Numbered from the stretch's first letter, positions 1 through 8,302 are shown. The stretch is DNA of 64,000 nt from SIG78 sp045587205 (GCA_045587205.1 JAZNBV010000074.1:59570-123569), one strand, 5' to 3'. Translations and numbers: made by a program. Notes: a model not told the origin generated them from the letters alone.

Positions 1-359
1 ACTGAATCTTTCAGAAATGTTATTCCCAATCCGAACACCAGCAGTGCGACAATTAATCCGGCAACATATTCAGTTCTGCCGTGTCCGAACGGGTGGTCGG
101 CATCCGCCGGGCGGCTGGAGAGATGAAAACCGGTCACTGCAATGACCCCGGAACCGGCATCGGAGATATTGTTCACCGCATCGGCTGCCATAGCAATACT
201 GCCTGAACATATTGCCAGAATCATTTTTAAAGCCGCCAGAGCGGTGTTGCAGATTATTCCGGTAACGCCGCTGACTATACCGCAGCGCAGACGCGATTGT
301 TTGGATAACTCCCCGCCATAGCCGGGAACACTCAATTTGAGTATAAGATTGGTAAACAT
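1..359 (-). CDS. Cation diffusion facilitator (CDF) family metal transporter, N-terminal part
   Basis: The reading frame starts at an ATG at 359 on the minus strand and runs off the left edge, so only about 119 N-terminal residues are visible. CDF proteins export divalent metals such as Zn, Fe, Mn or Co in exchange for protons across the inner membrane. The visible part holds a cytoplasmic start, a hydrophobic helix with the family signature SGSIAMAADAVNNISDAGSG, which carries the metal-binding Asp residues, and then HPFGHGRTEY, the usual loop before the third helix. The start is preceded by AAGGGATC. It diverges from the phosphoesterase at 698, and a nested palindrome lies between them at 446-499. 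The metal cannot be predicted from this fragment. Confidence 0.9.
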   Translation of the reverse strand, partial: MFTNLILKLSVPGYGGELSKQSRLRCGIVSGVTGIICNTALAALKMILAICSGSIAMAADAVNNISDAGSGVIAVTGFHLSSRPADADHPFGHGRTEYVAGLIVALLVFGLGITFLKDS

Positions 360-445
360 ATTTTTTGATCCCTTAAAAATTGGTTATTGACAACATTTTC
401 TGTTGCAGTAATCCTGATACTATACACTGTGCGGGCTGCGTTTGC

Positions 446-499
446 CATTTTTTGCAGTAATATTGTTTTAAAAACAATATCTGACAGTTGCAAAAAATG
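446..499. promoter_or_regulatory. Nested inverted repeats, possible operator
   Basis: An outer pair of perfect 11-bp arms (CATTTTTTGCA at 446-456 and TGCAAAAAATG at 489-499) encloses a second perfect palindrome (ATATTGTTTT at 460-469 and AAAACAATAT at 471-480, one-base centre). It sits about 90 bp upstream of the CDF transporter start, in the 338-bp gap that separates the two divergent genes. The arms are A/T rich but long. The layout fits a repressor site or an extended hairpin for the transporter. No T-tract makes it a standard terminator. Confidence 0.4.
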
Positions 500-585
500 T
501 TTTGCTGTTATATATTACCCTGAACCTTGTGAGAAATCAAATTACGGCTGATACATCGCGGGGCAGGTTGCAGTTTTGGCTGTTT

Positions 586-614
586 TTGACAAATCATAAC
601 TTGTGTGGTATATT
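586..614 (+). promoter_or_regulatory. Sigma-70 type promoter for the phosphoesterase gene
   Basis: TTGACA at 586-591 and TATATT at 609-614 are separated by 17 bp. Transcription would start near 621 and give a leader of about 77 bases before the ATG at 698. Confidence 0.65.
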
Positions 615-697
615 TATAAAGCGCAAATGATATAATTTAACACTTCAGTTTCAGAAAATTCAGGACAATAAATTTTATTTTAAGGAGCAGATTGTTT

Positions 698-1849
698 ATG
701 AATAAGAGAATTTTCATCTTTCTTGCCTTGGGGACTGCACTTTTTGCTGCAGGATTCAGCGTAAATGCCGCCGAAAAATCTCCGTCTGCAAAGGTCAAAA
801 AAGTTCCCGGATTTCCGAAACTTGAAAATCCGCAATCCTGGACAATGGTGGTTGTACCGGATGTTCAGACCTATATCAAGCAGATCGAAAATCAGGGCAT
901 CCTGGATATGATGCTGTCCTGGATAGCGCGCCGCAGCGAAGAAATGAATATCCGGCAGGTGCTTTTTACCGGAGATCTTGTCTATTCCAACGATATAAAT
1001 ATCATCGATCAGAAGCCCGGTGTGCGTTTTGACCGCGCAGGCGATTTGCGCGACCTGATTGCCGATGAGCAGTGGAAAGCCTTTTCGCGCCTTATGGAAC
1101 GGTTGGACGGTGTGGTGCCTTATGTACTCTGTACCGGCAATCACGACTACGGCAGAAGAAGTGCTGAAAACCGCCGTTCTTATTTCAGCAGATTTTTCCC
1201 GACCGACCGCAATAGCCTTACCCGGCGCCAGCTGGTGGCTTGTGCGCCCAATACGTGGGGCGAAACTACTCTGGAAACATCAGCTTATGAATTTACCGCA
1301 CCGCACCCCGATAAGCGCAAATTTCTGGTCATAACTCTGCCGTTTGCACCCACCGATGATGATCTGCGCTGGGCAAAAAATATTGCCGATCAGCCGCGTT
1401 TTGCCAAACATACCGGCATTGTGCTGACTCACTCGTACATTTATGGCAACGGCAAAAGAATATCTGCGGAAAAATACGTTTTGAGCCGCGCCGGAGGCAA
1501 TGCCGGTGAAGGAATCTATCAGAAACTGGTTTATCCTGCCAAAAATATCCGTATGGTGATTTGCGGACACGTCTGCATGCCTGATGACTGGAATGCGGCG
1601 GTAGGGTTTTCGTGGGCTGAAAATATTGCCGGCAAAAAGGTTGCGCAGATGGTTTTCAATCCCCAGGCAATCGGCGGCGGTTTCAGCGGCAGCGGCGGTG
1701 ACGGCTGGCTGCGTCTGCTGGAATTTATGCCCGACGGCAAAACGGTAAAGGCACGCACTTATTCGCCGTTTTTCGGCGGTTCTCCCTCCACACAGCATCT
1801 GGCGTGGAAACAGGATGAACGCAACGAATTCAGTTTTGTGCTGGATTGA
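698..1849 (+). CDS. Secreted calcineurin-like metallophosphoesterase
   Basis: A 383-residue protein with a clear Sec signal peptide (MNKRIFIFLALG, hydrophobic core, cleavage near VNAAEK). It has the metallophosphoesterase motif series: VVPDVQTY, where D-x-Q replaces the usual D-x-H, then FTGDLVYSND, CTGNHDYG, VLTHSYIYG, and ICGHVC in place of the usual GHxH. These residues normally hold two metal ions and hydrolyse phosphate esters. The substrate is unknown; periplasmic or surface location is inferred from the signal peptide. The ATG at 698 is preferred over an in-frame TTG at 692 because TAAGGAG lies at 681-687 with good spacing. It is a single gene with its own promoter. Confidence 0.88.
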   Translation: MNKRIFIFLALGTALFAAGFSVNAAEKSPSAKVKKVPGFPKLENPQSWTMVVVPDVQTYIKQIENQGILDMMLSWIARRSEEMNIRQVLFTGDLVYSNDINIIDQKPGVRFDRAGDLRDLIADEQWKAFSRLMERLDGVVPYVLCTGNHDYGRRSAENRRSYFSRFFPTDRNSLTRRQLVACAPNTWGETTLETSAYEFTAPHPDKRKFLVITLPFAPTDDDLRWAKNIADQPRFAKHTGIVLTHSYIYGNGKRISAEKYVLSRAGGNAGEGIYQKLVYPAKNIRMVICGHVCMPDDWNAAVGFSWAENIAGKKVAQMVFNPQAIGGGFSGSGGDGWLRLLEFMPDGKTVKARTYSPFFGGSPSTQHLAWKQDERNEFSFVLD

Positions 1850-1876
1850 TTTTTTGGAAAAAACTGCTGTTACGGT

Positions 1877-1904
1877 TTGTAAATTGCCGTAAAAAGTGTA
1901 TATT
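1877..1904 (+). promoter_or_regulatory. Promoter of the pseudopilin gene, overlapped by an inverted repeat
   Basis: TTGTAA at 1877-1882 and TATATT at 1899-1904 have a 16-bp spacer. A hyphenated inverted repeat, TTACGG at 1870-1875 and CCGTAA at 1887-1892, covers the -35 region and could be a regulator site. Confidence 0.45.
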
Positions 1905-1951
1905 AATAAGGTGTAGAATTTTATAAACTATGTACTGAAAGGAAACTGGTT

Positions 1952-2707
1952 ATGAAAAAACCCGCTTGCAAGCGGGTGAAGGTATGCACCTTCACCCTCA
2001 TTGAACTTCTCGTTGTGATCGCAATTATTGCGATTCTTGCAGCAATGCTGCTGCCGGCACTTTCCGCAGCTCGCAACCGCGCCAGAGCCACCAACTGCAT
2101 CGGCAACCTGAAGATGCAGGGAATTGCGGCAAATATCTATTCGGATACCAACGACGATTGGCTGGTTCCGCACCGCAACTGCTATGGCGGCAGCGGCGGT
2201 TCCGGAAAGGTGTGGATGTATTTGCTGTTGGATGCTATGGGGGCGGAAATGCCTGCCGGCACCACCGGAAACAATTTTAACCAGTGGGGAGCGCTCAAAC
2301 ACGAAGAAAAGGGAATTTTTCTCTGTCCGGCTTCCTCTATTCAGAAAGACGTTTACAATGGCATAGCTTATGCTATCAACAGTGACTTGAGCAAGCGTTC
2401 AGGTTCTGCGGGTGATTATTCCTACAAATATAAGCGCAGTGAATTTGATACTTATCTGTCAACCAAAACTTCCGGAGCGCGTTCGCCGGAAGAAGCCCCC
2501 TACATCGGGGATAATATCTACGATGTGCCCGCCGATCAGTTGAACGGTGCTCTCAAAGGTAATATTTATATGGGGCTGCGCGGCAATGCCGATAACGGTA
2601 TCCGGCACAATACGATCAACTTTCTGGCGGTTGCCGGTAATGTAATTACCTGCAAACCCAGTAAATACGGTTCCAGCGGATGGTATGTGCCAAGCGAATA
2701 TCGCTGA
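1952..2707 (+). CDS. Type II secretion/type IV pilus-like pseudopilin (prepilin-type N-terminal methylation domain)
   Basis: This 251-residue protein starts with a short charged leader (MKKPACKRVKVCT) followed by FTLIELLVVIAIIAILAAML. That is the class III prepilin signal with the conserved Glu at mature position 5 and a long hydrophobic helix. The globular part carries the LPALSAARNRARATNC segment typical of pseudopilins in the Planctomycetota-Verrucomicrobiota group, where many paralogs occur per genome. After prepilin peptidase cleavage it would sit in the inner membrane or in a pseudopilus. Its partners are not adjacent; secretin-like genes lie 14 kb away. The start has GAAAGGAAACTGGTT upstream. 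The leader codons form two overlapping hairpins (see 1961-1997). Confidence 0.85.
   Translation: MKKPACKRVKVCTFTLIELLVVIAIIAILAAMLLPALSAARNRARATNCIGNLKMQGIAANIYSDTNDDWLVPHRNCYGGSGGSGKVWMYLLLDAMGAEMPAGTTGNNFNQWGALKHEEKGIFLCPASSIQKDVYNGIAYAINSDLSKRSGSAGDYSYKYKRSEFDTYLSTKTSGARSPEEAPYIGDNIYDVPADQLNGALKGNIYMGLRGNADNGIRHNTINFLAVAGNVITCKPSKYGSSGWYVPSEYR
1961..1997 (+). repeat. Two overlapping hairpins inside the pseudopilin leader codons
   Basis: A perfect 16-bp palindrome, CCCGCTTG at 1961-1968 and CAAGCGGG at 1969-1976, is followed by a perfect 10-bp stem, GGGTGAAGGT at 1974-1983 and ACCTTCACCC at 1988-1997, with a 4-base ATGC loop. The two share GGG at 1974-1976 and so exclude each other. Both lie just after the start codon. 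Confidence 0.7.
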
Positions 2708-2722
2708 TTTTATTCTGAAAAT

Positions 2723-2774
2723 AAAAAAACAGCGCAGGAAGCGGCAGAAACTGCTGAAACTGCGCTGTTTTTTT
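2723..2774. terminator. Bidirectional rho-independent terminator
   Basis: An A-tract, the stem ACAGCGCAG / CTGCGCTGT with an imperfect middle, and a T-tract lie between the convergent pseudopilin and esterase genes. It can serve both. Confidence 0.85.
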
Positions 2775-2785
2775 GTATATATATC

Positions 2786-3556
2786 TTACGACAGGTTGCT
2801 CATCTTGCAGAATTCTTCAAAATAGCGTCTGCCGAGTTCATACTGGCTGGGGGTATCAAAGTGCAGGTTGTCGCCGCGGTGGTTCAAGCCTTCAGCGGAA
2901 ACAAAGCCGCAATGGGGTACTTCGGAAGCAACTTTGCGGCTGATGTCATTGATCCTGCCGGTTTGCCACGCCGGATTGAGAAAGTCACCCAGCCCGCCGA
3001 GAATGAAAGGTATATTATCTATATTGAGGTCTCTGCGGAAGTTGGCAATGACTGTTTTGAGCATATTTTCATAGTCTGCTGTATCGTTTTTGGCATCGGT
3101 TTCGCCCTGGTGCCAGAGCACGGCAACGAATTCGCCGTTTTTCAATGCTTCGCGCCCCATAGCAATGGCATCATCATAGGGGTGCATATCCGAGTGTGTA
3201 TCTTTGGCTCCGGGCAGCCACGCGCTGACCGGAGAGCCGCCGACCGAAGCGGGAATCAAGCCGATTTCGCGTTCCGGATACAGTTCTTTGAGGCAGCGGG
3301 CAAAGGTTCTGCCGGGGCCGACACCGCAGCGGCGGTTGCCGCCGAATTCCAGACCTTTGACTTCAAACGGGTCAGCGGCATTGCTGATGCCCAGCAGATT
3401 CAAGCGGTCGTAGTTGAAGGGATCCACTGCCGGGATCCACACCATATCGCGCCGCAGGGCGGTAATGCCGGGGATTTCGGTTATATCATTTTCAGTAAGA
3501 TAGCCTCTGCCGGACATATTGGACTGTCCCGCAAGCATAACAAGCATTTTTTTCAT
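2786..3556 (-). CDS. SASA-family carbohydrate esterase (sialate O-acetylesterase-like)
   Basis: A protein of about 256 residues in the SGNH/SASA (DUF303) esterase family. It starts with the block I motif LAGQSNMSGRG, where Ser is the nucleophile, and has block II/III-like GLIPASVGGSPVSAWLPG and VLWHQGETDA, and near the end HRGDNLHFDTPSQYELG, which supplies the His of the triad. Members remove acetyl groups from sugars such as sialic acids or xylan. There is no signal peptide, so action is probably cytoplasmic. ATG 3556 is preferred over ATG 3562 because AAAAGG is only two bases from the latter. It faces the GntR operon and may deacetylate that pathway's substrate (inference). Confidence 0.85.
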   Translation of the reverse strand: MKKMLVMLAGQSNMSGRGYLTENDITEIPGITALRRDMVWIPAVDPFNYDRLNLLGISNAADPFEVKGLEFGGNRRCGVGPGRTFARCLKELYPEREIGLIPASVGGSPVSAWLPGAKDTHSDMHPYDDAIAMGREALKNGEFVAVLWHQGETDAKNDTADYENMLKTVIANFRRDLNIDNIPFILGGLGDFLNPAWQTGRINDISRKVASEVPHCGFVSAEGLNHRGDNLHFDTPSQYELGRRYFEEFCKMSNLS

Positions 3557-3661
3557 AATCATTACCTTTTTATGTTGCCGGTTTTCTGCAGGTAATATAC
3601 ATTCATCCGGCAGTTTTTGGGGAACAAAAATAAAAAAAAATTAAAATTTTTCCATTAGCAT

Positions 3662-3690
3662 TTGCAATTTATCAGTTTTGGTTGTATGGT
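3662..3690 (+). promoter_or_regulatory. Promoter of the GntR-led operon
   Basis: TTGCAA at 3662-3667 and TATGGT at 3685-3690 are 17 bp apart. The -10 element is overlapped by the operator-like site at 3687-3697. Confidence 0.5.
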
Positions 3691-3697
3691 AGTACCA
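3687..3697. promoter_or_regulatory. FadR-type GntR operator candidate (TGGT-N3-ACCA)
   Basis: TGGTAGTACCA is a perfect palindrome around one base. It matches the TGGT-N3-ACCA core of the classical FadR operator, and the next gene encodes a FadR-subfamily regulator. The site covers the end of the -10 element, so binding would block the promoter (inferred autorepression). Confidence 0.5.
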
Positions 3698-3719
3698 GAT
3701 TATAAAAAGAGAGGTTTTT

Positions 3720-4439
3720 ATGCTTCAACCCGTAAAATGCAAGACGGCAGTGGATGTTGCCATAGAAAATATCGGCAGCTACATAGCCAACAATATGCGT
3801 CAGGGCGATGTACTGCCCAGCGAGCGGGAACTGGCGGAAAAGTTGCAGATAAGCCGCAATATCACCCGCGAAGCCCTTCAGCACTTCCGTACCCTGGGGA
3901 TCATTGAATCCAAGCCCAAAGTCGGTGCAATGGTAACATCGTTCTGTCCGGAAGATGTTTATGCCGGATACAAGCCTTTTCTGGCTATCCAGCCGCACAC
4001 CTTTCAGGATCTGGCACATCTGCGTTTGACTCTGGAGCTGGGCTGTGCGGAGCGTGCGGTGGAAAATGTCACTTCGCAGGATATAGAAAAACTTACTGAA
4101 TTGTGCGAAAAGATCTCCAGTATTGCTGCTGAAAAAAAATCCCGCGATGATTCAGGAGAAAACAGATTGAATGAACTGGATATTGAGTTCCATACCCGCA
4201 TTATGCGTTTGAGTAAAAACGCTTTGATAAACTCGCTCATACCGCTGGTGACCGAGTTTTTTGAAAAGCAGTTCATCCGTTCGCAAACCGCCGGCATTGA
4301 GTACAAAAACGGATACTGCGAACACTTTGAAATGGTCGATGCACTGAAAAACGGCGACCGTGAGCGGCTGACGGGGCTGATCCGTTCGCATCTGAAAAGT
4401 TATTTCAAGAGTTATAAGGTTCAAGATAAGGAGAATTGA
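3720..4439 (+). CDS. GntR-family transcriptional regulator, FadR subfamily
   Basis: A 239-residue protein. Residues about 10-75 form the winged helix-turn-helix, with LPSERELAEKLQISRN followed by ITREALQHFRTLGII, the standard GntR DNA-binding core. The all-helical C-terminal half, with metal/ligand-type residues such as the His in DIEFHTRIM, is the FCD ligand-binding domain of the FadR group, which usually senses sugar acids or carboxylates. RBS AGAGAGG lies ahead of the ATG. It is the first gene of the run to 9282, and its stop lies 2 bases before the next start. It most likely controls this operon through the site at 3687-3697. Confidence 0.9.
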   Translation: MLQPVKCKTAVDVAIENIGSYIANNMRQGDVLPSERELAEKLQISRNITREALQHFRTLGIIESKPKVGAMVTSFCPEDVYAGYKPFLAIQPHTFQDLAHLRLTLELGCAERAVENVTSQDIEKLTELCEKISSIAAEKKSRDDSGENRLNELDIEFHTRIMRLSKNALINSLIPLVTEFFEKQFIRSQTAGIEYKNGYCEHFEMVDALKNGDRERLTGLIRSHLKSYFKSYKVQDKEN

Positions 4440-4441
4440 CG

Positions 4442-5383
4442 ATGGCTCTGGTAAAAGATATCAATAATATCAGAATCGGCATTATCGGAATGACCGAAGG
4501 CAACGGACACCCCTATTCCTGGAGTGCAATGTTCAACAAATACAACCGCGAAGCAATGACTGCGGAGTGCCCGTTTCCGGTGATCCCGGTTTATCTGAAT
4601 AAAGAAAATTACGATACAATGGGTATTCCCGGCGCTAAAATTGAGGTGATTTACTGCAATTCCAGCAAGGATGCCGAACACGTTGCCAAATGTTCGCTGA
4701 TCCCCAAGGTGGTCGAAAGCCCCGCAGATATGATCGGGATGGTCGATGCTGTGATCATTGCCACTGATATCGGCAGTGAACACGTTGAACGCGCCAAACC
4801 GTTTATCGAAGCCGGGATCCCGCTTTTTATAGATAAACCTCTGTGCGACAACCGTCAGGATCTGGAATTTTTCAAAAACGCCATTGCCGGCGGCGCCAGG
4901 ATCATATCTTCCAGCAGTATGCGCTACTGCAAGGAGTTTGTGCCTTATCTGAACGGTAATTTCCGCGAAGTGGGAGATGTTCGTCTGATCTCTTATAATA
5001 TGCCCAAAAAGTGGGAAACTTACGGCATCCACGCTCTGGAGGCTGTTTACGCTCTTACCGGGCCGGGCTTTATCAGCATACGCAATACCGGCAGCGAACG
5101 GCGCAACATAATACACCTCAAACACAAAAACAACTTTGATGTGGTTATTACCAATATTTACGATTGCTGCGGCGTGCCGCTGACCATTCAGGGTACGGCC
5201 GGGACGCTCACGATACCAACTCCGGACTCGTACACAGCGTTCCGCACCCAGCTGGTAAAGTTTGTGGAATATTTGCGTACCGGCATTGAACCGGTGCCTT
5301 TCAGTCATACTGAAGAACTTATGAAAATGGTCATCGGCGGTATTGAAAGCCGTGCGGAAAACGGTAAGGAAATATTTATATGA
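4442..5383 (+). CDS. Gfo/Idh/MocA-family NAD(P)-dependent oxidoreductase
   Basis: A protein of about 313 residues. It has an N-terminal Rossmann start (IRIGIIGMTEGNG), a nucleotide-domain end FIDKPLCDN in place of the family EKP motif, whose Lys is catalytic, and a C-terminal sheet domain with YGIHALEAVYALTG supplying the His. Family members oxidise or reduce one hydroxyl of a sugar, inositol or sugar acid. The ATG at 4442 is chosen over TTG 4436 because AAGGAG lies at 4427-4432. It overlaps the SDR gene by ATGA at 5380. Cytoplasmic; substrate unknown, and a sugar acid is likely given the aldolase downstream. Confidence 0.87.
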   Translation: MALVKDINNIRIGIIGMTEGNGHPYSWSAMFNKYNREAMTAECPFPVIPVYLNKENYDTMGIPGAKIEVIYCNSSKDAEHVAKCSLIPKVVESPADMIGMVDAVIIATDIGSEHVERAKPFIEAGIPLFIDKPLCDNRQDLEFFKNAIAGGARIISSSSMRYCKEFVPYLNGNFREVGDVRLISYNMPKKWETYGIHALEAVYALTGPGFISIRNTGSERRNIIHLKHKNNFDVVITNIYDCCGVPLTIQGTAGTLTIPTPDSYTAFRTQLVKFVEYLRTGIEPVPFSHTEELMKMVIGGIESRAENGKEIFI

Positions 5384-6171
5384 ATGTAAAGGATATGTTT
5401 GATCTGACCGGCAGAACCGCCATTGTTACCGGCGGTGCCGGCCGTTACGGAAAACAGATCGTTGAAGGTCTTGCTGAAGCAGGAGCAACAGTGTTCATTG
5501 CCTCGCGCAATCTGGAAAATTGCGAAAATGTTGCCGCAAAGTTCCGTGCTGCCGGTCTGGATGTACGCGCATTGCAGCTGGATCTTGCCGACCGCAAAAG
5601 CATTGATTCCCTGATCGGAAAAATTATGCAGTCCACCGGCAGGATCGATGTGCTGGTCAACAATGCTGTAACACGCTGTGCCTCCTCCGGCTGGGTGCAG
5701 GAGCTGGAAAATTATGACGAAAGTTTGCATATCAACGCTTCAAGTATGTTCTACATTACCGGTGTTGTTGCGGAAGTTATGAAAAAACAGCACGCCGGGT
5801 CTATTATCAATATCGGTTCATTTATGGGATTGGTCGGTCTGGAAACCGCCAATTATGCCAATACAGATATGTACAACGGTAATCCATCCCCGATCTATTT
5901 TTATGAAAAAGGCGGTATGGTGAACTTTACCCGCTGGGCGGCAAGTATTCTGGGTGCAGACAATATCCGGGTGAATGCCATTCATCCCGGCGGCTTGCAG
6001 GAAGATCACCTGCCGGAAGCGTTTGTTAAAAATTACAGCGAGCGCACTACGCTCGGCAGACTGGCAAGTCAGGAGGATCTGAAAGGAGTGATTGTTTTTC
6101 TGGCCTCCGACGCCTCAAGTTACATAACCGGTACCAACATCCCCGTAGATGGCGGATATACAGCTAAATAA
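5380..6171 (+). CDS. Short-chain dehydrogenase/reductase (SDR), classical type
   Basis: A 263-residue protein with the coenzyme motif VTGGAGRYGKQI near residue 15, NNAVTR in place of NNAG, the catalytic Ser in IINIGSFMG, and YFYEKGG as the YxxxK pair. The C-terminal GTNIPVDGGYTAK is the usual SDR ending. It would interconvert a hydroxyl and a keto group with NAD(P)H. The start codon overlaps the stop of the previous gene (ATGA), so translation is coupled and both enzymes are probably made together. In context it probably acts on the product of the Gfo/Idh enzyme. Confidence 0.9.
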   Translation: MNVKDMFDLTGRTAIVTGGAGRYGKQIVEGLAEAGATVFIASRNLENCENVAAKFRAAGLDVRALQLDLADRKSIDSLIGKIMQSTGRIDVLVNNAVTRCASSGWVQELENYDESLHINASSMFYITGVVAEVMKKQHAGSIINIGSFMGLVGLETANYANTDMYNGNPSPIYFYEKGGMVNFTRWAASILGADNIRVNAIHPGGLQEDHLPEAFVKNYSERTTLGRLASQEDLKGVIVFLASDASSYITGTNIPVDGGYTAK

Positions 6172-6194
6172 AATCTTCAAGGAAAGGTAATATT

Positions 6195-6971
6195 ATGATA
6201 ACACCGCGTAAATCAAGAGTTCTCGAAAAAATGCGTTCCGGTCAGAAAGCAATTTCCTACAAACTCAATTTGAGCTGCCCCCGTGCTGCGGAACTGGTGG
6301 CAATGTCCGGATTTGATGCCATCTGGATATGTCAGGAGCACGTACCTACTGATCAGAACACTATGTCAAGCCAGATATTGGCGGCAAAAGCCTATGACTG
6401 CGACTGCATTGTCCGCGTGGCAAAAGGTTCGTACAGTGATTACATCCGCCCGCTGGAAGCTGATGCCAGCGGCATTATGATACCGCATTTGATGAGTTAT
6501 GAAGAAGCAAAGGAGATCGTGCATACTGTGCGTTTCCAGCCGCAGGGGCTGCGCCCGGTCGATGGCGGCAATGCCGATGGACTTTACTGCAAACTGGATT
6601 TCAAAGAGTACATTGAGTTTATGAACAGAAACCGTCTGGTGATCGTACAGATCGAGGATCCGGAGCCTTTGAGCGAACTTGACAAGATCTGTCAGCTTGA
6701 CGGCATAGATATGATCTTTTTCGGCCCCGGCGACTTCAGCCACGCGATCGGGCATCCGGCGGAATTCGATCATCCGGAAATACACCGCGTCCGCAAACTG
6801 ATTGTTGACACTGCACACAAATACGGTAAATTTGCCGGAACAGTTTCAGTGCCTTCGCTGGAACAATGCTATGCGGAAGGTTATGATTTTGTGAATTTTG
6901 GTGCCGATGTTGCCGCTATCGGTGCCAACTGCGATATGATTATGAAGCGGTACGCAGAAGCAACAAGGTAA
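6195..6971 (+). CDS. HpcH/HpaI-family class II aldolase
   Basis: A 258-residue TIM-barrel protein with the family features: LNLSCPRAAELVAMSGFDAI, QEHVPTD near the catalytic His, PHLMSYEEAKEIV, and VQIEDPEPLSELDKI followed by DMIFFGPGDFSHAIG, which contain the acidic metal ligands. Members cleave 2-keto-3-deoxy sugar acids into pyruvate and an aldehyde, with a divalent metal. It is preceded by AGGAAAGG. It lies between the SDR and the aminotransferase, so it is probably the carbon-carbon cleavage step of the pathway. The exact substrate cannot be read, and a hydroxy-acid lyase (CitE-like) role is less likely. Confidence 0.87.
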   Translation: MITPRKSRVLEKMRSGQKAISYKLNLSCPRAAELVAMSGFDAIWICQEHVPTDQNTMSSQILAAKAYDCDCIVRVAKGSYSDYIRPLEADASGIMIPHLMSYEEAKEIVHTVRFQPQGLRPVDGGNADGLYCKLDFKEYIEFMNRNRLVIVQIEDPEPLSELDKICQLDGIDMIFFGPGDFSHAIGHPAEFDHPEIHRVRKLIVDTAHKYGKFAGTVSVPSLEQCYAEGYDFVNFGADVAAIGANCDMIMKRYAEATR

Positions 6972-6979
6972 TTTTGATT

Positions 6980-8302
6980 ATGAAAGAGTGGAAAATAGAT
7001 AAATCCCTGGCAATGCAGGAAAAAGCCGCATCCATAATTCCCGGAATGACCCAATTGCTTTCCAAGCGGCCGGATATGTTCAGCCGCGGAGTCTGGCCGG
7101 CGTATTTCAAAAAAGCCAAAGGCAGCCGGGTGTGGGATCTGGATGATAATGAATATATCGACTGCAGTATCGGCGGCATCGGCGCAACTGTGCTGGGATA
7201 TGCTGATGACGAAGTCAATGCTGCGGTAAAAAAGGTCATAGATGATGGTAGTGCTTCCACACTCAATCCCCCGGAAGAAGTAGCTCTGGCGGAAAAACTC
7301 ATTGAACTGCACCCGTGGGCGGAAATGGCGCGTTTTGCCCGTTCCGGCGGCGAGGCTATGTCTATAGCGGTGCGTATTGCCAGAACATACACCGGCAAAG
7401 GAACAGTGCTTTTCTGCGGTTATCACGGCTGGACGGACTGGTATCTGGCTGCAAATCTGGCGCGGGAAGGTGCGCTCGATCAGATGTGGATCGCCGGACT
7501 TTCGCCCAACGGGTTGCCCAAAGGTCTGGCGGGAACGGCATTACCTTTTATGTTCAACGATATAGAATCGTTTAAAAAAGCACTTGCCGAAGCCGGTGAC
7601 GATCTGGCTGCGATCGTACTTGAACCACAGCGCAATTACAGTGTGGATAAGGATTTTATGGATGCTGTTCACCAAACTGCGCGCGATAACGATGTGCCGC
7701 TGATCATCGATGAGATCACTGCCGCGTTCCGTGTCTGTAACGGCGGAGCGCATCTGGTGCTGGGCTGGCAGCCGGATATAGCGGTTTTTGCCAAGGCATT
7801 GGGTAACGGTTTTCCGATTTCGGCAGTTATCGGCAAAGGCAGAGTTATGAGTGCCGCGCAGGATGCATTTATAACTTCCACCAACTGGACGGAGCGTACC
7901 GGCCCGGCGGCGGCATTGGCTATGATCGGAAAATTCATCCGCTGTGATGCGTCAGAACATATGGTGAAAATTGCTCAAAGAGTGAAAGATGCCTGGGAAA
8001 CGCTATCTGAAAAGTATTCGCTTGATATCCACGTCGGCGGACTTGTGCCGCTGCTGCATTTTTCTTTTGCAGCAGATAACAGCGTGAATAAAGCCTATTT
8101 TGTCCAGGAAATGCTCAAGCGCGGATTCCTTGCCAGCAATTCGTTTTACGCTATGTACGCTCACAGCAATGAAGATATCGATAAATATATAGCTGCGTGC
8201 GATGAGGTTTTCGGTAAACTTGCCGGGCTTATTGCTGAAAATAAAGTGGCGGAAAATCTTATCGGCAAGCCCGCTGCGGTGGGATTTGCCCGCATAAATT
8301 GA
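6980..8302 (+). CDS. Class III PLP-dependent aminotransferase (glutamate-1-semialdehyde aminomutase-like)
   Basis: A protein of about 440 residues. It has SGGEAMSIAVRIARTYTGK, which binds the cofactor phosphate, CGYHGWTDWY, LIIDEITAAFR with the Asp that contacts the PLP ring, and VFAKALGNGFPISAVIG with the Schiff-base Lys. Its length and order match GSA-aminomutase-type enzymes, but the catabolic setting argues against tetrapyrrole synthesis, and no hem genes are near. A role in adding or removing the amino group of an amino-sugar acid or related aldehyde is inferred. ATG 6980 is chosen over TTG 6974 because AAGGTAATTTTG lies upstream. It is 8 bases after the aldolase. Confidence 0.85.
   Translation: MKEWKIDKSLAMQEKAASIIPGMTQLLSKRPDMFSRGVWPAYFKKAKGSRVWDLDDNEYIDCSIGGIGATVLGYADDEVNAAVKKVIDDGSASTLNPPEEVALAEKLIELHPWAEMARFARSGGEAMSIAVRIARTYTGKGTVLFCGYHGWTDWYLAANLAREGALDQMWIAGLSPNGLPKGLAGTALPFMFNDIESFKKALAEAGDDLAAIVLEPQRNYSVDKDFMDAVHQTARDNDVPLIIDEITAAFRVCNGGAHLVLGWQPDIAVFAKALGNGFPISAVIGKGRVMSAAQDAFITSTNWTERTGPAAALAMIGKFIRCDASEHMVKIAQRVKDAWETLSEKYSLDIHVGGLVPLLHFSFAADNSVNKAYFVQEMLKRGFLASNSFYAMYAHSNEDIDKYIAACDEVFGKLAGLIAENKVAENLIGKPAAVGFARIN

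Noticed and set aside
6980..8302. Annotation as hemL for tetrapyrrole synthesis
   Set aside because: The fold is right, but the gene is embedded in a catabolic GntR operon with an aldolase and no hem genes, so the specific name is not supported.
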